Notes under the pieces: generated by a model
Databases searched by the model: none
What the model saw: only the letters and a program-made list of their open reading frames with translations
What the model was told of the DNA's origin: nothing
Source: Novosphingobium lentum NBRC 107847
GTDB lineage: Bacteria > Pseudomonadota > Alphaproteobacteria > Sphingomonadales > Sphingomonadaceae
DNA: 64,000 nt
Direction of reading: 5' to 3'
NCBI RefSeq assembly: GCF_001590965.1
Contig: NZ_BCTW01000006.1
Coordinates: 154,265 to 218,264, forward strand
In this document: positions 42,153-51,295 of the stretch, in pieces
Numbering within the stretch: the first letter of the stretch is position 1
How the letters are laid out: every line of letters starts with the position of its first letter
Made by a program: the position numbers and the translations under genes

Positions 42153-42980
42153 TCATAACTGGTTGCTGCCCGCTGCGGCGAACAGCCGCTGGAAATCGAC
42201 CATGCTCGCCTGGTGCGCGGTGAACCCGCCATCGACCGGGATCAGCGCGCCGTTGATGAACCGCGATTCGTCCGACGCGAGGAACGCGACGACGTTGGCG
42301 ATGTCGCGCGGGCTGCCCAGTTCGGGGTTGAGGTGGTGCGCCAGCAGCACGTCCTTGACCGCCTGCGGCGTGGATTCGACCGCGTTTTCGCTCAGCACGA
42401 AACCGATCGCGATCACGTTCGAACGCACGCCCTGCTTGCCATACTGGGTGGCGATGAAGCGGCCCAGATTGATCAGCGCGGCCTTGGATGCACCGTAGGC
42501 GGTCAGGGTCATTTCGCCGAGCAGGCCGAAACCCGATGCCGAATGGATGATCGATCCGCCGCCGCCCGCGATCATCGTGGGCAGCACATGCTTGCACAAC
42601 AGCATCGGCCCGCGCGCGTTGACGGCAAACGCCTTGTCCCACGCATCGGCGGGCAGGTTGATCACATCGAGGTCGCGGGCGCGCTGCTCGTTGGTCTGGA
42701 ACGCGGCGTTGTTGTGGACGATGTCGATCCGGCCATGCGCCGCCACGATCTTGCCCACCGCTCGGGCGATGTCGTCCTCGTCGGTCAGGTCGAACACCGA
42801 AGCTTCGGCCCGAAAGCCGCGCGCGCGCATCGCAGCGGCGGTTTCCTCGACCCGGTCGGCCATGATATCGTTGAGAATGACCGTCGCGCCGCGCTCCGCC
42901 AGCACCGTCGCAACCTCCGCGCCGATCCCCTGGCCCGCGCCGGTGACGATGGCGATGCGGCCCTGCAATGGATTGGTCAT
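42153..42980 (-). CDS. Classical SDR dehydrogenase
   Basis: 275 residues. Cofactor site TGAGQGIG, NNAA motif (HNNAAF), catalytic Ser in IIHSASGFG and YGASK are all complete, so an active NAD(P)-dependent alcohol/ketone oxidoreductase is expected. ATG 42980 (MTNPLQGRIAIVTGAG) is the standard start; an upstream open stretch is discarded. It is divergent from another SDR at 43133, which shares its ISxATQYGKQG region (ATQYGKQGVRSN vs ATQYGKQGIRAN), so the two are related. Confidence 0.9.
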   Translation of the reverse strand: MTNPLQGRIAIVTGAGQGIGAEVATVLAERGATVILNDIMADRVEETAAAMRARGFRAEASVFDLTDEDDIARAVGKIVAAHGRIDIVHNNAAFQTNEQRARDLDVINLPADAWDKAFAVNARGPMLLCKHVLPTMIAGGGGSIIHSASGFGLLGEMTLTAYGASKAALINLGRFIATQYGKQGVRSNVIAIGFVLSENAVESTPQAVKDVLLAHHLNPELGSPRDIANVVAFLASDESRFINGALIPVDGGFTAHQASMVDFQRLFAAAGSNQL

Positions 42981-43132
42981 GTTTCTCTCCCGAAATCTTC
43001 GCGGCCACTCAGAATGCGGCTCGCTGCGGCGACACCTATAAAGCGATAGGCACGCTTCGGCGCGAAGCGATGAAAATCGGCGCAACACGACAATCGGACC
43101 CTTGCGGCCCAGAACCGGGAAGAGAGATGCAC

Positions 43133-43957
43133 ATGGGCGTACTGGACGGAAAAGTGGCGATCGTGACCGGGGCCGGTTCGGGCATCGGCGCCCGCATCGC
43201 GCACGTGCTGGCCGAGCAAGGCGCCAAAGTGCTGGTCGCCGCCAGCCGCGCCGAAAGTGCGGCGGGCACCACGCAGGCGATCCGCGACGCGGGCGGTCAG
43301 GTCGCTTCGGCGTTTGGCGACCTTGCCGATCCGGCCACCGCCCAGCACCTCGTCGATGCCGCCGTCGCCGCGTTTGGCGGGGTCGACATTCTGGTCAACA
43401 ACGCCGCGGTGACCGATGCCGCGACATTGGCCAAGGACGCCAACATCGCCGACATGGACGCGGCGACGTGGGAGCGCACGCTCAAGGTCAACACCATAGC
43501 GCCCGCGTTGCTGTGCAAGGCGGTGATCCCGCACATGATCGCGCGCGGCGGCGGGTCGATCGTGATGGTCGCGTCGGGGCGCGGCGTGCAGGGCGATCTG
43601 GGCATGCCGGCCTATGGCGCCAGCAAGGCGGCGCTGATCAACCTCGCGCTCAATGTCGCCACGCAATACGGCAAGCAGGGCATTCGCGCCAACTCGGTGG
43701 TCGTGGGCATGGTGATGACCCCGCCGCTGGCCGCGTCGATCAGCCCCGAGATGATCGCACTGTTCACCGCGCACCATCTGACGCCCTATGTCGCCGATCC
43801 GCAGGACATTGCCGGGCCGGTGGCGTTCCTTGTGTCCGATGCGGCGCGGTTCATCACGGGCGCGACGCTGGCGGTCGATGGCGGGATGACCTCGCACGCC
43901 GCCCCGTTTGCCGACGTGATGAAGCTGTCGTCGGCGGGGATGCTCAAGCAGGATTGA
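43133..43957 (+). CDS. Classical SDR dehydrogenase
   Basis: 274 residues with TGAGSGIG, NNAAV, Ser in VMVASGRG and YGASK, so the catalytic set is complete. It is closely related to the divergent SDR at 42153; an old duplication is likely. ATG 43127 (MHMGVLDG) is an alternative start six bases upstream. It is a single-gene unit. Substrate unknown. Confidence 0.9.
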   Translation: MGVLDGKVAIVTGAGSGIGARIAHVLAEQGAKVLVAASRAESAAGTTQAIRDAGGQVASAFGDLADPATAQHLVDAAVAAFGGVDILVNNAAVTDAATLAKDANIADMDAATWERTLKVNTIAPALLCKAVIPHMIARGGGSIVMVASGRGVQGDLGMPAYGASKAALINLALNVATQYGKQGIRANSVVVGMVMTPPLAASISPEMIALFTAHHLTPYVADPQDIAGPVAFLVSDAARFITGATLAVDGGMTSHAAPFADVMKLSSAGMLKQD

Positions 43958-44020
43958 CGCCCGGATTTGGCAACCTCAAGTGCGCTTTACCTTGCGGGGC
44001 ACGGCGCATTCTCGGCCCGG

Positions 44021-45100
44021 TCAGCGGCCGGCTTTGAACTCGTGCAGATAGTGCGCCAGCCGGTTCACGAGGAAATCGGGCAAGGCTTCGGGCGCGCCCA
44101 TGTCCTTGTCGTTGCCGTAATTGCGCACCGACAGGATCAGGATCTTCAGCGCGGCCACCGCCATGTAGAAGCTGAACTGCGGCATCGGCCGGCCATAGAT
44201 CCGCTCGAACCCCGCCACAGCCTCCGCGCCGCGCGGCAGTCCGTCGATGCGGGCCACGCCGAAATTCTCGCTGAACACTTCGTCGAGATAGACCCAGTGC
44301 GCCAGATCGACTTCGGGGGGGCCGAGCGTGGCCACCTCGAAATCGAACAACGAGGCCACCGCGATACCGTCGGCGGTGTACATCGTGTTGCCCAGCCGTG
44401 CGTCGTTCCACACCAGGCCCGATTGCGCGGCGGGAGGCGCATGGGCTTTGAGATAGGCCAGCGCATCGGCGATGACCGCAAACGGCTGGCCATTGCGCGC
44501 CCAGTCGAACCAGTTGCCCACGAACCGGTCGAGGTAGAACACCGCGTCAGGCGGCGTGTCGGTGCCGCTCGCCAGAAACGGGAAGCAGCGCCAGTCGATG
44601 CGGTGGAGCCGCGCCATTTCCGCGATGCCGTTCCACCACAGCTGCGTCCGCTCCGCCGTGGTCAGGTCGGCCACCCAGCCTTGCGCATGATAGCTCGGAA
44701 AATCGGGCGGCACCCGGCCATACAGCCGCTCCATGATGAAGAACGGCGCGCCCACAACGCCCGGATCGCTTTCCGCAAACGCGATCTGCGGCACCTTGAC
44801 AGTGGAGTTGGCCGCAATCGCGCGCATCACCCGGTACTGGTGGAACACGTCGGCCAGCATCGGCACCGCGACGTCGCGCTGGATGCGCGCGACCAGCGCG
44901 CGCTCCATTGCCCGGCCGCTTTCCTGCCACCGCGCGGTGAACAGGATCGTGCGGCTGGAAAAGCCCTGCGCCGGCTCGGTCGCATCGACGATCTCGACCG
45001 CCGGCGCACCGGGCCGTTGCGCGGACAGCCATGGCCCGATCTGGCGGGCGAAAACTTCGGTCGGCGTGGCGGTGCCGGTGGTGGGGGTTGCGCTGGTCAT
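44021..45100 (-). CDS. Aminoglycoside-phosphotransferase-fold kinase
   Basis: 359 residues of the APH fold. The Brenner loop reads LVWNDARLGNTMY: catalytic Asp and Asn are kept and the leading His is Asn. The DxD/E motif is FDFEVATLGPPEVDLAHW. It starts 3 bp after the CapA-like gene, so the two are one operon. It is probably a small-molecule or acyl-CoA kinase; substrate unknown. Confidence 0.82.
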   Translation of the reverse strand: MTSATPTTGTATPTEVFARQIGPWLSAQRPGAPAVEIVDATEPAQGFSSRTILFTARWQESGRAMERALVARIQRDVAVPMLADVFHQYRVMRAIAANSTVKVPQIAFAESDPGVVGAPFFIMERLYGRVPPDFPSYHAQGWVADLTTAERTQLWWNGIAEMARLHRIDWRCFPFLASGTDTPPDAVFYLDRFVGNWFDWARNGQPFAVIADALAYLKAHAPPAAQSGLVWNDARLGNTMYTADGIAVASLFDFEVATLGPPEVDLAHWVYLDEVFSENFGVARIDGLPRGAEAVAGFERIYGRPMPQFSFYMAVAALKILILSVRNYGNDKDMGAPEALPDFLVNRLAHYLHEFKAGR

Positions 45101-45103
45101 CGA

Positions 45104-46204
45104 TCAGCCGAGCGCGATCCGGCCGTCGGCACCCATCGTGCCATTCAGTCCGGCGGCGGCGGTCCGTTCGGTCACCACGGCGAGGATTTCCGCGAAGTTG
45201 GGCTCGCCCGGTTGCAGGATCGTGGGCCGCCCGCTTTTGCCGAGGAACACCGGGACCACCTGCACCCCGGTGATCGCGCCATCGGTGATCGTCACCGACG
45301 CGGCCAGCCCCCGGCTGGTTTCATCGAGCAGCGGCGCCGATATTCCCGATGGCGTCTCGTCGCGCGACCATGGCGAAATCATCGCGAACTTGCCCATGCA
45401 ATAGAGGATCGCCTTGCCGCGATAGACCTCGAAGCCCTTGATCGCCAGCGGCCCCTGGCTGACGATCAGGTCGACGCCGGCATCGATGAACGCGCGCGCC
45501 GCTTCGCGCTGATAATCGGCAATCGCCGATTCATGCTCCAGAATGCCCCAGTGGCAGCTCAGCACCACGATGTCGGCCTGCGCTTTGAGCTGGGTGATGC
45601 TGTCGATCATCGCCGCCAGGTCTTCGCGGTTGATCAGCGTGCGGGTTTCCGGCTCGACGCCCCAGTCGTGCCAGCTGTTGTTCTCGGCATAAGTATGGCG
45701 CCGCAGCGGCACGATCCCCGGGGTGCGCCGACCGGCATGCGCGCCCGGCAGGAAGCCCGATGTGCAGGCGAGGAAACCGATCCGGTGGCCGCCGCGCTCC
45801 ACGATCGCAGGCTGGCGCGCGCTGGCGATGGTGTCGCCGCCGCCGACATGCGCGATACCGGCCTCGTCCAGCAGCGCCATCGTCCGCAGGAACGCGCGGT
45901 AGCCGCCATGCATGGTGTGGTTGTTGGCCACCGACATCACGTCGAACCCCGCCGCGCCCATCATCGCGATGCTTTCCGGCGCGCCCGGCGCGAACAGGTC
46001 GCCAAGCTCGAAATCGTCGTTGATATGCGCTTCGACCGGGTGGGTGTCGCCGGCTTCCTCGGCATACGGCCATTCGCAGTTGCCGAACGTCACGTCGGCC
46101 GCCGAGAGCACCGGCGTGACCGCCGCGAACAGGTCGGCCGGGGGTTCGCGGGTCATCAGTTGCAGGTCGCCGACCGCAAACAGGCGCAACGTTCCGTGGG
46201 CCAT
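45104..46204 (-). CDS. CapA-like metallophosphatase-fold protein
   Basis: 366 residues of the CapA/PgsA family (calcineurin-like fold). Motifs are LRLFAVGDLQLM (first metal Asp), FGNCEWP, SVANNHTMHGG (NH pair), LSCHWG and IVSQGP. CapA enzymes serve poly-gamma-glutamate export, but there is no capB/capC here, no signal peptide is seen, and the gene is coupled to a kinase. A role in removing a phosphate, or another hydrolase role, inside the catabolic island is an inference. ATG 46204 follows GAGAGGAAC. Confidence 0.82.
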   Translation of the reverse strand: MAHGTLRLFAVGDLQLMTREPPADLFAAVTPVLSAADVTFGNCEWPYAEEAGDTHPVEAHINDDFELGDLFAPGAPESIAMMGAAGFDVMSVANNHTMHGGYRAFLRTMALLDEAGIAHVGGGDTIASARQPAIVERGGHRIGFLACTSGFLPGAHAGRRTPGIVPLRRHTYAENNSWHDWGVEPETRTLINREDLAAMIDSITQLKAQADIVVLSCHWGILEHESAIADYQREAARAFIDAGVDLIVSQGPLAIKGFEVYRGKAILYCMGKFAMISPWSRDETPSGISAPLLDETSRGLAASVTITDGAITGVQVVPVFLGKSGRPTILQPGEPNFAEILAVVTERTAAAGLNGTMGADGRIALG

Positions 46205-46252
46205 GTGGCTGTTCCTCTCCATTTGCCGGCGATGCTGCAGGGCGTGACCGGC

Positions 46253-46290
46253 ACCTGCCCCTATCGTGTGGCCGGTTGAGCCGGCTGGCA
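46253..46290. promoter_or_regulatory. CCTGCC / GGCAG half-sites in a divergent promoter
   Basis: ACCTGCC (46253-46259) and TGGCAGC (46284-46290) face each other between the CapA and SDR genes. They resemble the half-sites at 34144, 56563 and 58625. Confidence 0.3.
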
Positions 46291-46342
46291 GCACATTAAT
46301 ACGGTGAGGATCAAAAGCGGATACGAACGCAAGGGACAGGAC

Positions 46343-47119
46343 ATGGCAGGACGCTTTTCGGGCAAGGTGGCGCTCGTTACTGCAGGCGCGGACGGGATCG
46401 GCGCCGCCACCGCCCGCGCCTTTGCGCAGGAAGGCGCGTCGGTCGTACTGGCGGACATCAACGATGCGCTGGGCGAGGAACGCGCCGAAGCGCTGCGGGC
46501 GGAAGGTTATGCGGCGCGCTACCTCCACGCCGACGCGACCGACGAAGCGCAAGTCGAGGCGCTTGTCCGCCATACCGTCGAGCACTTCGGCGGGCTGCAT
46601 CTGGCAGCCAACGTGGTCGGCGATGCCCATCCGGATTCGGCCGGGCCGGACCTGCACACGCAACCGGTCGAGGCGTTCGACCACACCATCAAGATGTGCC
46701 TGCGCACCACGTTCATCTGCCTGAAGCACGAGATCGCGTACATGGTCGAGAACGGCGGCGGCGCGATCTGCAATGTCACCTCGCTGGCGGGCATGATCCA
46801 CAACGGGTTCGGCGGGGCGGGCTACGGGTCGGGCAAGGCCGGCGTCATCCGCCTGACCAAGTTCGCCGCCGTCAGCTATGCCGATCGCGGCATCCGGGTG
46901 AACTGCATCGCGCCGGGGGTCACGCCGACGCGCGCCTACTACAAGTTCGGCGATGACTACGCGAAGGTGCTGATCGACGAGCAGGTGAAATTCCAGCCGA
47001 TCAAGCGCGCCATCGGCTGCGACGAACAGGCCGCCGGGATCATCTGGCTGTGCTCCGACGAAGCCGCGATGGTGACCGGCCATGTCCTGCCGATCGACGG
47101 TGGCTGGACCGCGCAATAA
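46343..47119 (+). CDS. SDR dehydrogenase with variant cofactor and NNAG motifs
   Basis: 258 residues. The cofactor loop is TAGADGIG and the NNAG motif is AANVVGD, but the catalytic Ser (NVTSLAG) and YGSGK are kept. This is a regular but divergent SDR. It ends 44 bp before the next SDR, and the two form an operon. ATG 46343 follows AAGGGACAGGAC. Substrate unknown. Confidence 0.87.
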   Translation: MAGRFSGKVALVTAGADGIGAATARAFAQEGASVVLADINDALGEERAEALRAEGYAARYLHADATDEAQVEALVRHTVEHFGGLHLAANVVGDAHPDSAGPDLHTQPVEAFDHTIKMCLRTTFICLKHEIAYMVENGGGAICNVTSLAGMIHNGFGGAGYGSGKAGVIRLTKFAAVSYADRGIRVNCIAPGVTPTRAYYKFGDDYAKVLIDEQVKFQPIKRAIGCDEQAAGIIWLCSDEAAMVTGHVLPIDGGWTAQ

Positions 47120-47163
47120 CCGACGCACCACGTCACCCGAAAGACACTGCGAGAGGAAGACCG

Positions 47164-47889
47164 ATGGGATCGCTTGACGGAAAGATTGCGGTGGTGACCG
47201 GCGCCTCGGCCGGGATCGGCGAGGCCACCGCGCGCCGGCTGGTGGCCGCCGGGGCGACGGTCGTGCTCGCCGCGCGGCGCGAGGACCGGCTGGCGGCGCT
47301 GGCAAAGGAACTGGGCGGCAACACCGGGTATCTCGCCATCGATCTGGCGCACCCCGATGCACCCGCCGCGCTGCTGGCCGATGTCACGGCGCGATTCGGC
47401 ACGCCCGATATCGTGGTCCACAACGCGGCGGTGCTGCACGTCGGTTCGGTCGAGGACTTCGACCTGGCGCACCTCCAGCCGATGATCGCGATCAACTACG
47501 AATCGGTCGTGCGCAGCTGCTATCTGTTCGCGCGCGCGATGAAGGCGGCGGGCAGCGGCCACATCGTCAACATTTCCAGCATCGGCGCCAGCATCACCGC
47601 CGCTGGTTCGGGCATTTACGGCGGGCTGAAAAAGGCGGTGGAGATGTTCACCGATTCGCTGCGGATCGAACTGGCCGGCACCGGCGTGAAAGTCGGGCTG
47701 GTCGCGCCGGGAACGACCAGCACCGAGATCTTCGAACCGATGAAGGCCGACGGCAAGGCGGCGTGGGACACGTACATCCCCGCGCTCGATCCCGACGATA
47801 TCGGCCGCGCCGTCCTCTACATTCTCGAACAGCCGCCACGCGCCAATGCCGCGCGCGTGCACGTCTATTCGGCGCACGAAGGCTTCTGA
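47164..47889 (+). CDS. SDR dehydrogenase
   Basis: 241 residues with TGASAGIG, a single HNAA, Ser in NISSIGAS and YGGLK, so the catalytic residues are complete. It belongs to the SDR group related to YdfG/serine dehydrogenase-type enzymes. It is the second gene of the 46343 operon, preceded by GAGAGGAAG. It converges with the VOC gene, the two genes abutting exactly. Confidence 0.88.
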   Translation: MGSLDGKIAVVTGASAGIGEATARRLVAAGATVVLAARREDRLAALAKELGGNTGYLAIDLAHPDAPAALLADVTARFGTPDIVVHNAAVLHVGSVEDFDLAHLQPMIAINYESVVRSCYLFARAMKAAGSGHIVNISSIGASITAAGSGIYGGLKKAVEMFTDSLRIELAGTGVKVGLVAPGTTSTEIFEPMKADGKAAWDTYIPALDPDDIGRAVLYILEQPPRANAARVHVYSAHEGF

Positions 47890-48714
47890 TCAGCCGAGCC
47901 CGAGCATCTCCGCGTCCGCTGCTTGCGGATAGATCGACAGCGGAAAGCCCTGCACCGTGGGCCCGAAGTAATAGGCGTTGCCGCCGCTGGCCAGCGGCTG
48001 GCGGTGGCGCACCGCAAAGCCGGCCGCTTCCAGCGCGGCCCGCGCGGCTTCGACGTCGTGATGGACGATGTCGACCGACGCCAGCGCGCTGCCGATGCCA
48101 TCGAGCACCGCCGACGGTCCTTCGATCAGGCGCACCCGGTGCGGACCCGAAAGCCCGCGCTGGCCCAGCCCGCCCGGGTCGAACGCGTGAAACTCCATGT
48201 CGTAGAACCGCTTGAGGTCCGCCGCCAGCGCGTCGATGTCGGGCGACACCAGCGTCACGCACCCGATCTTGGGCGGGGGCGCATCGTCGAGCGCCTCGAA
48301 CGGAAATTCGGACCGAACTTGCGCCTCGTTCACGCCTTCGGTGCAGGCGAGGAACTGGATGCCGTGAAAATCTCGGCCGAACAGGTATTCGTTGACTGCG
48401 GGCACCGGCAGATAGCTGGTGGCGATCGGCTCGTGCCCCGCCGCCTGCAGCCGTGACAGCACCGATTCGGCATCGGCCACGTCGATCGCGATTTCGATCA
48501 GCGGATCGCCTTCGGCAAAGCCCAGCCCTTCTGGTCCCGGCTGGATCGGCTCGATGCCATGCTGGCCGAAAAACACCTTGAACGTCGCGTCGGGATAGAC
48601 TTCGGCGATCAGGCCGGGCGTGAAGAACGTGAAGCCGAACAACGCACCCATCTGGCGGGTAAAGTCCGCCATGTCATCGACCCGCCACGCCATGCGGCAA
48701 AACTTCGGTACCAT
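47890..48714 (-). CDS. Two-module VOC-family protein
   Basis: 274 residues with two VOC (glyoxalase/extradiol-dioxygenase) halves: residues about 1-125 (MVPKFCRMAWRVDDMADFTR to GIQFLACTEG) and 140-274 (IGCVTLVSPDIDALAADLKR to GFPLSIYPQA). Metal-ligand residues are not obvious at the usual places, so it may be a binding protein or an isomerase rather than a dioxygenase. ATG 48714 follows GGGAGAG. It is a single-gene unit. Confidence 0.75.
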   Translation of the reverse strand: MVPKFCRMAWRVDDMADFTRQMGALFGFTFFTPGLIAEVYPDATFKVFFGQHGIEPIQPGPEGLGFAEGDPLIEIAIDVADAESVLSRLQAAGHEPIATSYLPVPAVNEYLFGRDFHGIQFLACTEGVNEAQVRSEFPFEALDDAPPPKIGCVTLVSPDIDALAADLKRFYDMEFHAFDPGGLGQRGLSGPHRVRLIEGPSAVLDGIGSALASVDIVHHDVEAARAALEAAGFAVRHRQPLASGGNAYYFGPTVQGFPLSIYPQAADAEMLGLG

Positions 48715-48920
48715 CAGGACTCTCCCATTCCAGCCGGTCCGAACCCTTGGCTTCGGCCGATCGTTGGCTGCGGCAGAAATAGGCATGGCTGAACCGGCCC
48801 ATGCCCCGCCTTTTGGTAGGAAGCCGGTTCGGGTGCGGTGCGTAACATCCGCTCACAACGATGGTTCGGGAAGAACGGGACACCAGACACCCCGCCCTGA
48901 TCTGCATGAAGGAGAGCGAG

Positions 48921-50369
48921 ATGGCTGACCCGCACGATCCCACCAACCGCGGCGCTTCCGAAAGCGCGGACCAGCTCGAGCGGATCACCCGCTGGGCGGA
49001 AGCGAACCTGGGCGGCAAGGTCACCCGCGTCGAACGGCAGCGCCGCTGGCGCCCGGTGTGGCGCATCAGCATGGAAGACAAGGGCGAGTTGCGCGAATAT
49101 CTGTTCAAGGCCGACCGCGTGTGGGCGGCGCACCCCTATCTCCACGTCCACGAAATGCACTTGCTCAACGTGCTGGCCGCGCACGATATTCCGGTGCCGC
49201 CGCAGCGCGGGTTCTGCGACGATCCGCCGGCGATCGTGATGGATTGGGTGCGCGGCGGACGCGATCCCGGGCTGGTCATGGAAGCGGTGGAAACCGCCTC
49301 CACGATGACGCCGGATCGCTGGTCGGCCTCGCTGCAATACATGGAGCAGCTGGCCGCCATGCACAAAATCCCGGTCGAGGCGCTCGAAGCGATCGGGTGC
49401 AGCAAACCGGAAGGGCCGACCGAGCTTGCGCTGCAGCACTACGAACGCTTCCAGGCGATGTATGACGAGGCGGGCATCGTCGATCCGCCGATGGAGTTTG
49501 CCACGCGCTGGCTGCGCCGCAACGTGCCGATGCACCGCACCCGGATATCGCTGGTCACCGGCGATTGCGGCCAGTTCCTGTCCGATGGCCCCGACCTGAC
49601 GTGCGTGATCGACGTGGAAATCGGCCATCTGGGCGATCACCTGCACGATCTCGCCTGCTTCCGTGGCCGCCATCCGGTCGAGAACATGGGCGATCTGCCC
49701 TCGCTGTTCCGCCACTATGAAACGGCGATGGGCGAACCGCTCGATCTGGGCGTCATCGCCTACCACACCGTCGCCTTCCTCGGCGTCGGCTACTTCGGCC
49801 CGCTGTTCGCACTGGCCCGCACCGATGCCGGTGGCGACTGGGTGGAAGCGGCAGTGCAGTGCGCCTTCATCGGCCGCCGCATGCTGGAAGCGCTGGCCGA
49901 AATCGAAGGCATCGCGCTGGACGATCTGGCCCTGCCCGCTCCGCGTCCCTCGCCGCTCGAGGAAATGGCGCTGACCAAGCTGGCCGCCGATCTTCACCGC
50001 CTGCCGCTGAGCGATACGTTCGCCAGCTGGCAGCGCGGCATCCTTGCCAGCGTGCCCGAATACCTGCTCAATCAGGCGCGCTATCGCCGCTGGGCGGAGG
50101 ACACCGACCTCGATGAGCTGGCAGCGCTGCTGGGTGAACGCCCGGTCGACCTGCTCGACGCGGACAAGAAGCTCGTGGCGTTCATCCGCTCAGCCGGGCC
50201 GGAACATGATGCGGCGCTGACCCGCGTGATGCACCGCCGCCTGTTGCGCCAGTGCCTGATCATCGCGGGACCGGATGCGCCCGAGGATCATCTGGCGCTG
50301 ATGAAAGTCGAGCCGCTGCTCGATGGCCGGATGGATCGCGTGGGCGATCCGGCGCTGGCTTTCGCCTGA
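48921..50369 (+). CDS. Long, degenerate aminoglycoside-phosphotransferase-fold protein
   Basis: 482 residues, about 110 longer than the other island kinases. The Brenner loop reads VTGDCGQFLSDG: the Asp is present, but the leading His and the Mg-binding Asn are missing. The DxE motif IDVEIGHLGDHLHDLA is intact. The C-terminal 120 residues (about 360-482) are an extra helical region of unknown fold. ATG 48921 follows GGAGAGCGAG. It heads an operon with an SDR and an exported SnoaL protein. It may be catalytically weak or have changed function. Confidence 0.75.
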   Translation: MADPHDPTNRGASESADQLERITRWAEANLGGKVTRVERQRRWRPVWRISMEDKGELREYLFKADRVWAAHPYLHVHEMHLLNVLAAHDIPVPPQRGFCDDPPAIVMDWVRGGRDPGLVMEAVETASTMTPDRWSASLQYMEQLAAMHKIPVEALEAIGCSKPEGPTELALQHYERFQAMYDEAGIVDPPMEFATRWLRRNVPMHRTRISLVTGDCGQFLSDGPDLTCVIDVEIGHLGDHLHDLACFRGRHPVENMGDLPSLFRHYETAMGEPLDLGVIAYHTVAFLGVGYFGPLFALARTDAGGDWVEAAVQCAFIGRRMLEALAEIEGIALDDLALPAPRPSPLEEMALTKLAADLHRLPLSDTFASWQRGILASVPEYLLNQARYRRWAEDTDLDELAALLGERPVDLLDADKKLVAFIRSAGPEHDAALTRVMHRRLLRQCLIIAGPDAPEDHLALMKVEPLLDGRMDRVGDPALAFA

Positions 50370-50451
50370 CAGCCTTGAAGCGGGCGCCGGTTTGCCGGCG
50401 CCCGCCACCACAGGGTGCGCCGGGGGTGCACCGGAAAAGAGTGAGCTTACC

Positions 50452-51261
50452 ATGGACTTGGGCATCAAGGGCAAAGTGGCGCTGGTCACCGGCGGCACCC
50501 ACGGCATGGGCCGCGTGGTTGCCGATCGGCTGGGCGACGAAGGCGCGCGCGTCGTCATCGTGGCGCGCGGCAAGCCGGGGCTTGACGACACCGTCGCCGC
50601 CATTGCCGCAAAGGGCGGCGAAGCGGTCGGCGTTTCGGCCGATCTCACCGATCTGGCATCGTTCGACTTCATCGCGGAGCAAGCAAAAAAGGCATTCGGC
50701 GCGCCCGACATCGCCATCTTCACGCCCGTGGCGCCGCCCTCTGGCGGGTTCGATGCGTTCGACGACGATGCCTACGACGAGGCTTATGCCAATATCGTCA
50801 AGGCCTTCCGCCATTTCGCACGCGCCGTGGTGCCCGCGATGAAAGAGCGCCGCTGGGGCCGCATCGTCACCATCGGATCGGGCGCGGCGAAATCGCCGGC
50901 GCGCGCTTCGGTGCTCAATTTCGACTATATCCTGGCCAACACCGTCCGGCCCGCCGGGCTCGGCCTCAGCCGCAGCCTGGCCGACGAACTGGGCACGCAC
51001 GGCATCACGGTCAACACCGTGGCGCCCGGCTTCATCGATACCGGCGAGGCCTATGCCGCGTTCTTCGAACAATGCGCGGTCGATGCGGGCATGGCCTACG
51101 AGCCGTTCATGGCAGATTTCCTGCGCCGCATTCCGGCCAACCGGTTCGGCCGGCCCGAGGAAGTCGGTTCGCTGGTGGCGTTCCTGTGCTCGCAGGACGC
51201 CGGTTACATCTCGGGCCAGTATATCGTCGCCGATGGCGGTTACATGCAGGCCTATCACTGA
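50452..51261 (+). CDS. Divergent SDR-family protein with Tyr-x3-Asn (paralogue of 34230)
   Basis: 269 residues, the same length as and clearly similar throughout to the protein at 34230-35039. TGGTHGMG (13-20) binds the cofactor. NNAG is replaced by FTPVAPPSG (90-98), Ser143 is kept, and the active site reads Y159-ILA-N163. The shared substitutions in both copies show they are ancestral to the pair, not errors. It is preceded by the long kinase gene (82 bp) and followed by the exported SnoaL gene (34 bp). Confidence 0.86.
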   Translation: MDLGIKGKVALVTGGTHGMGRVVADRLGDEGARVVIVARGKPGLDDTVAAIAAKGGEAVGVSADLTDLASFDFIAEQAKKAFGAPDIAIFTPVAPPSGGFDAFDDDAYDEAYANIVKAFRHFARAVVPAMKERRWGRIVTIGSGAAKSPARASVLNFDYILANTVRPAGLGLSRSLADELGTHGITVNTVAPGFIDTGEAYAAFFEQCAVDAGMAYEPFMADFLRRIPANRFGRPEEVGSLVAFLCSQDAGYISGQYIVADGGYMQAYH

Positions 51262-51295
51262 ATTCGGGCTTGCGAGCCAGTTGAGGGGACACACT

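Noticed and set aside
45104..47362. Long frame that would extend the CapA-like protein by almost 400 residues
   Set aside because: The extra part lies opposite a certain SDR gene (46343-47119) and is low-complexity; ATG 46204 has a good ribosome binding site.
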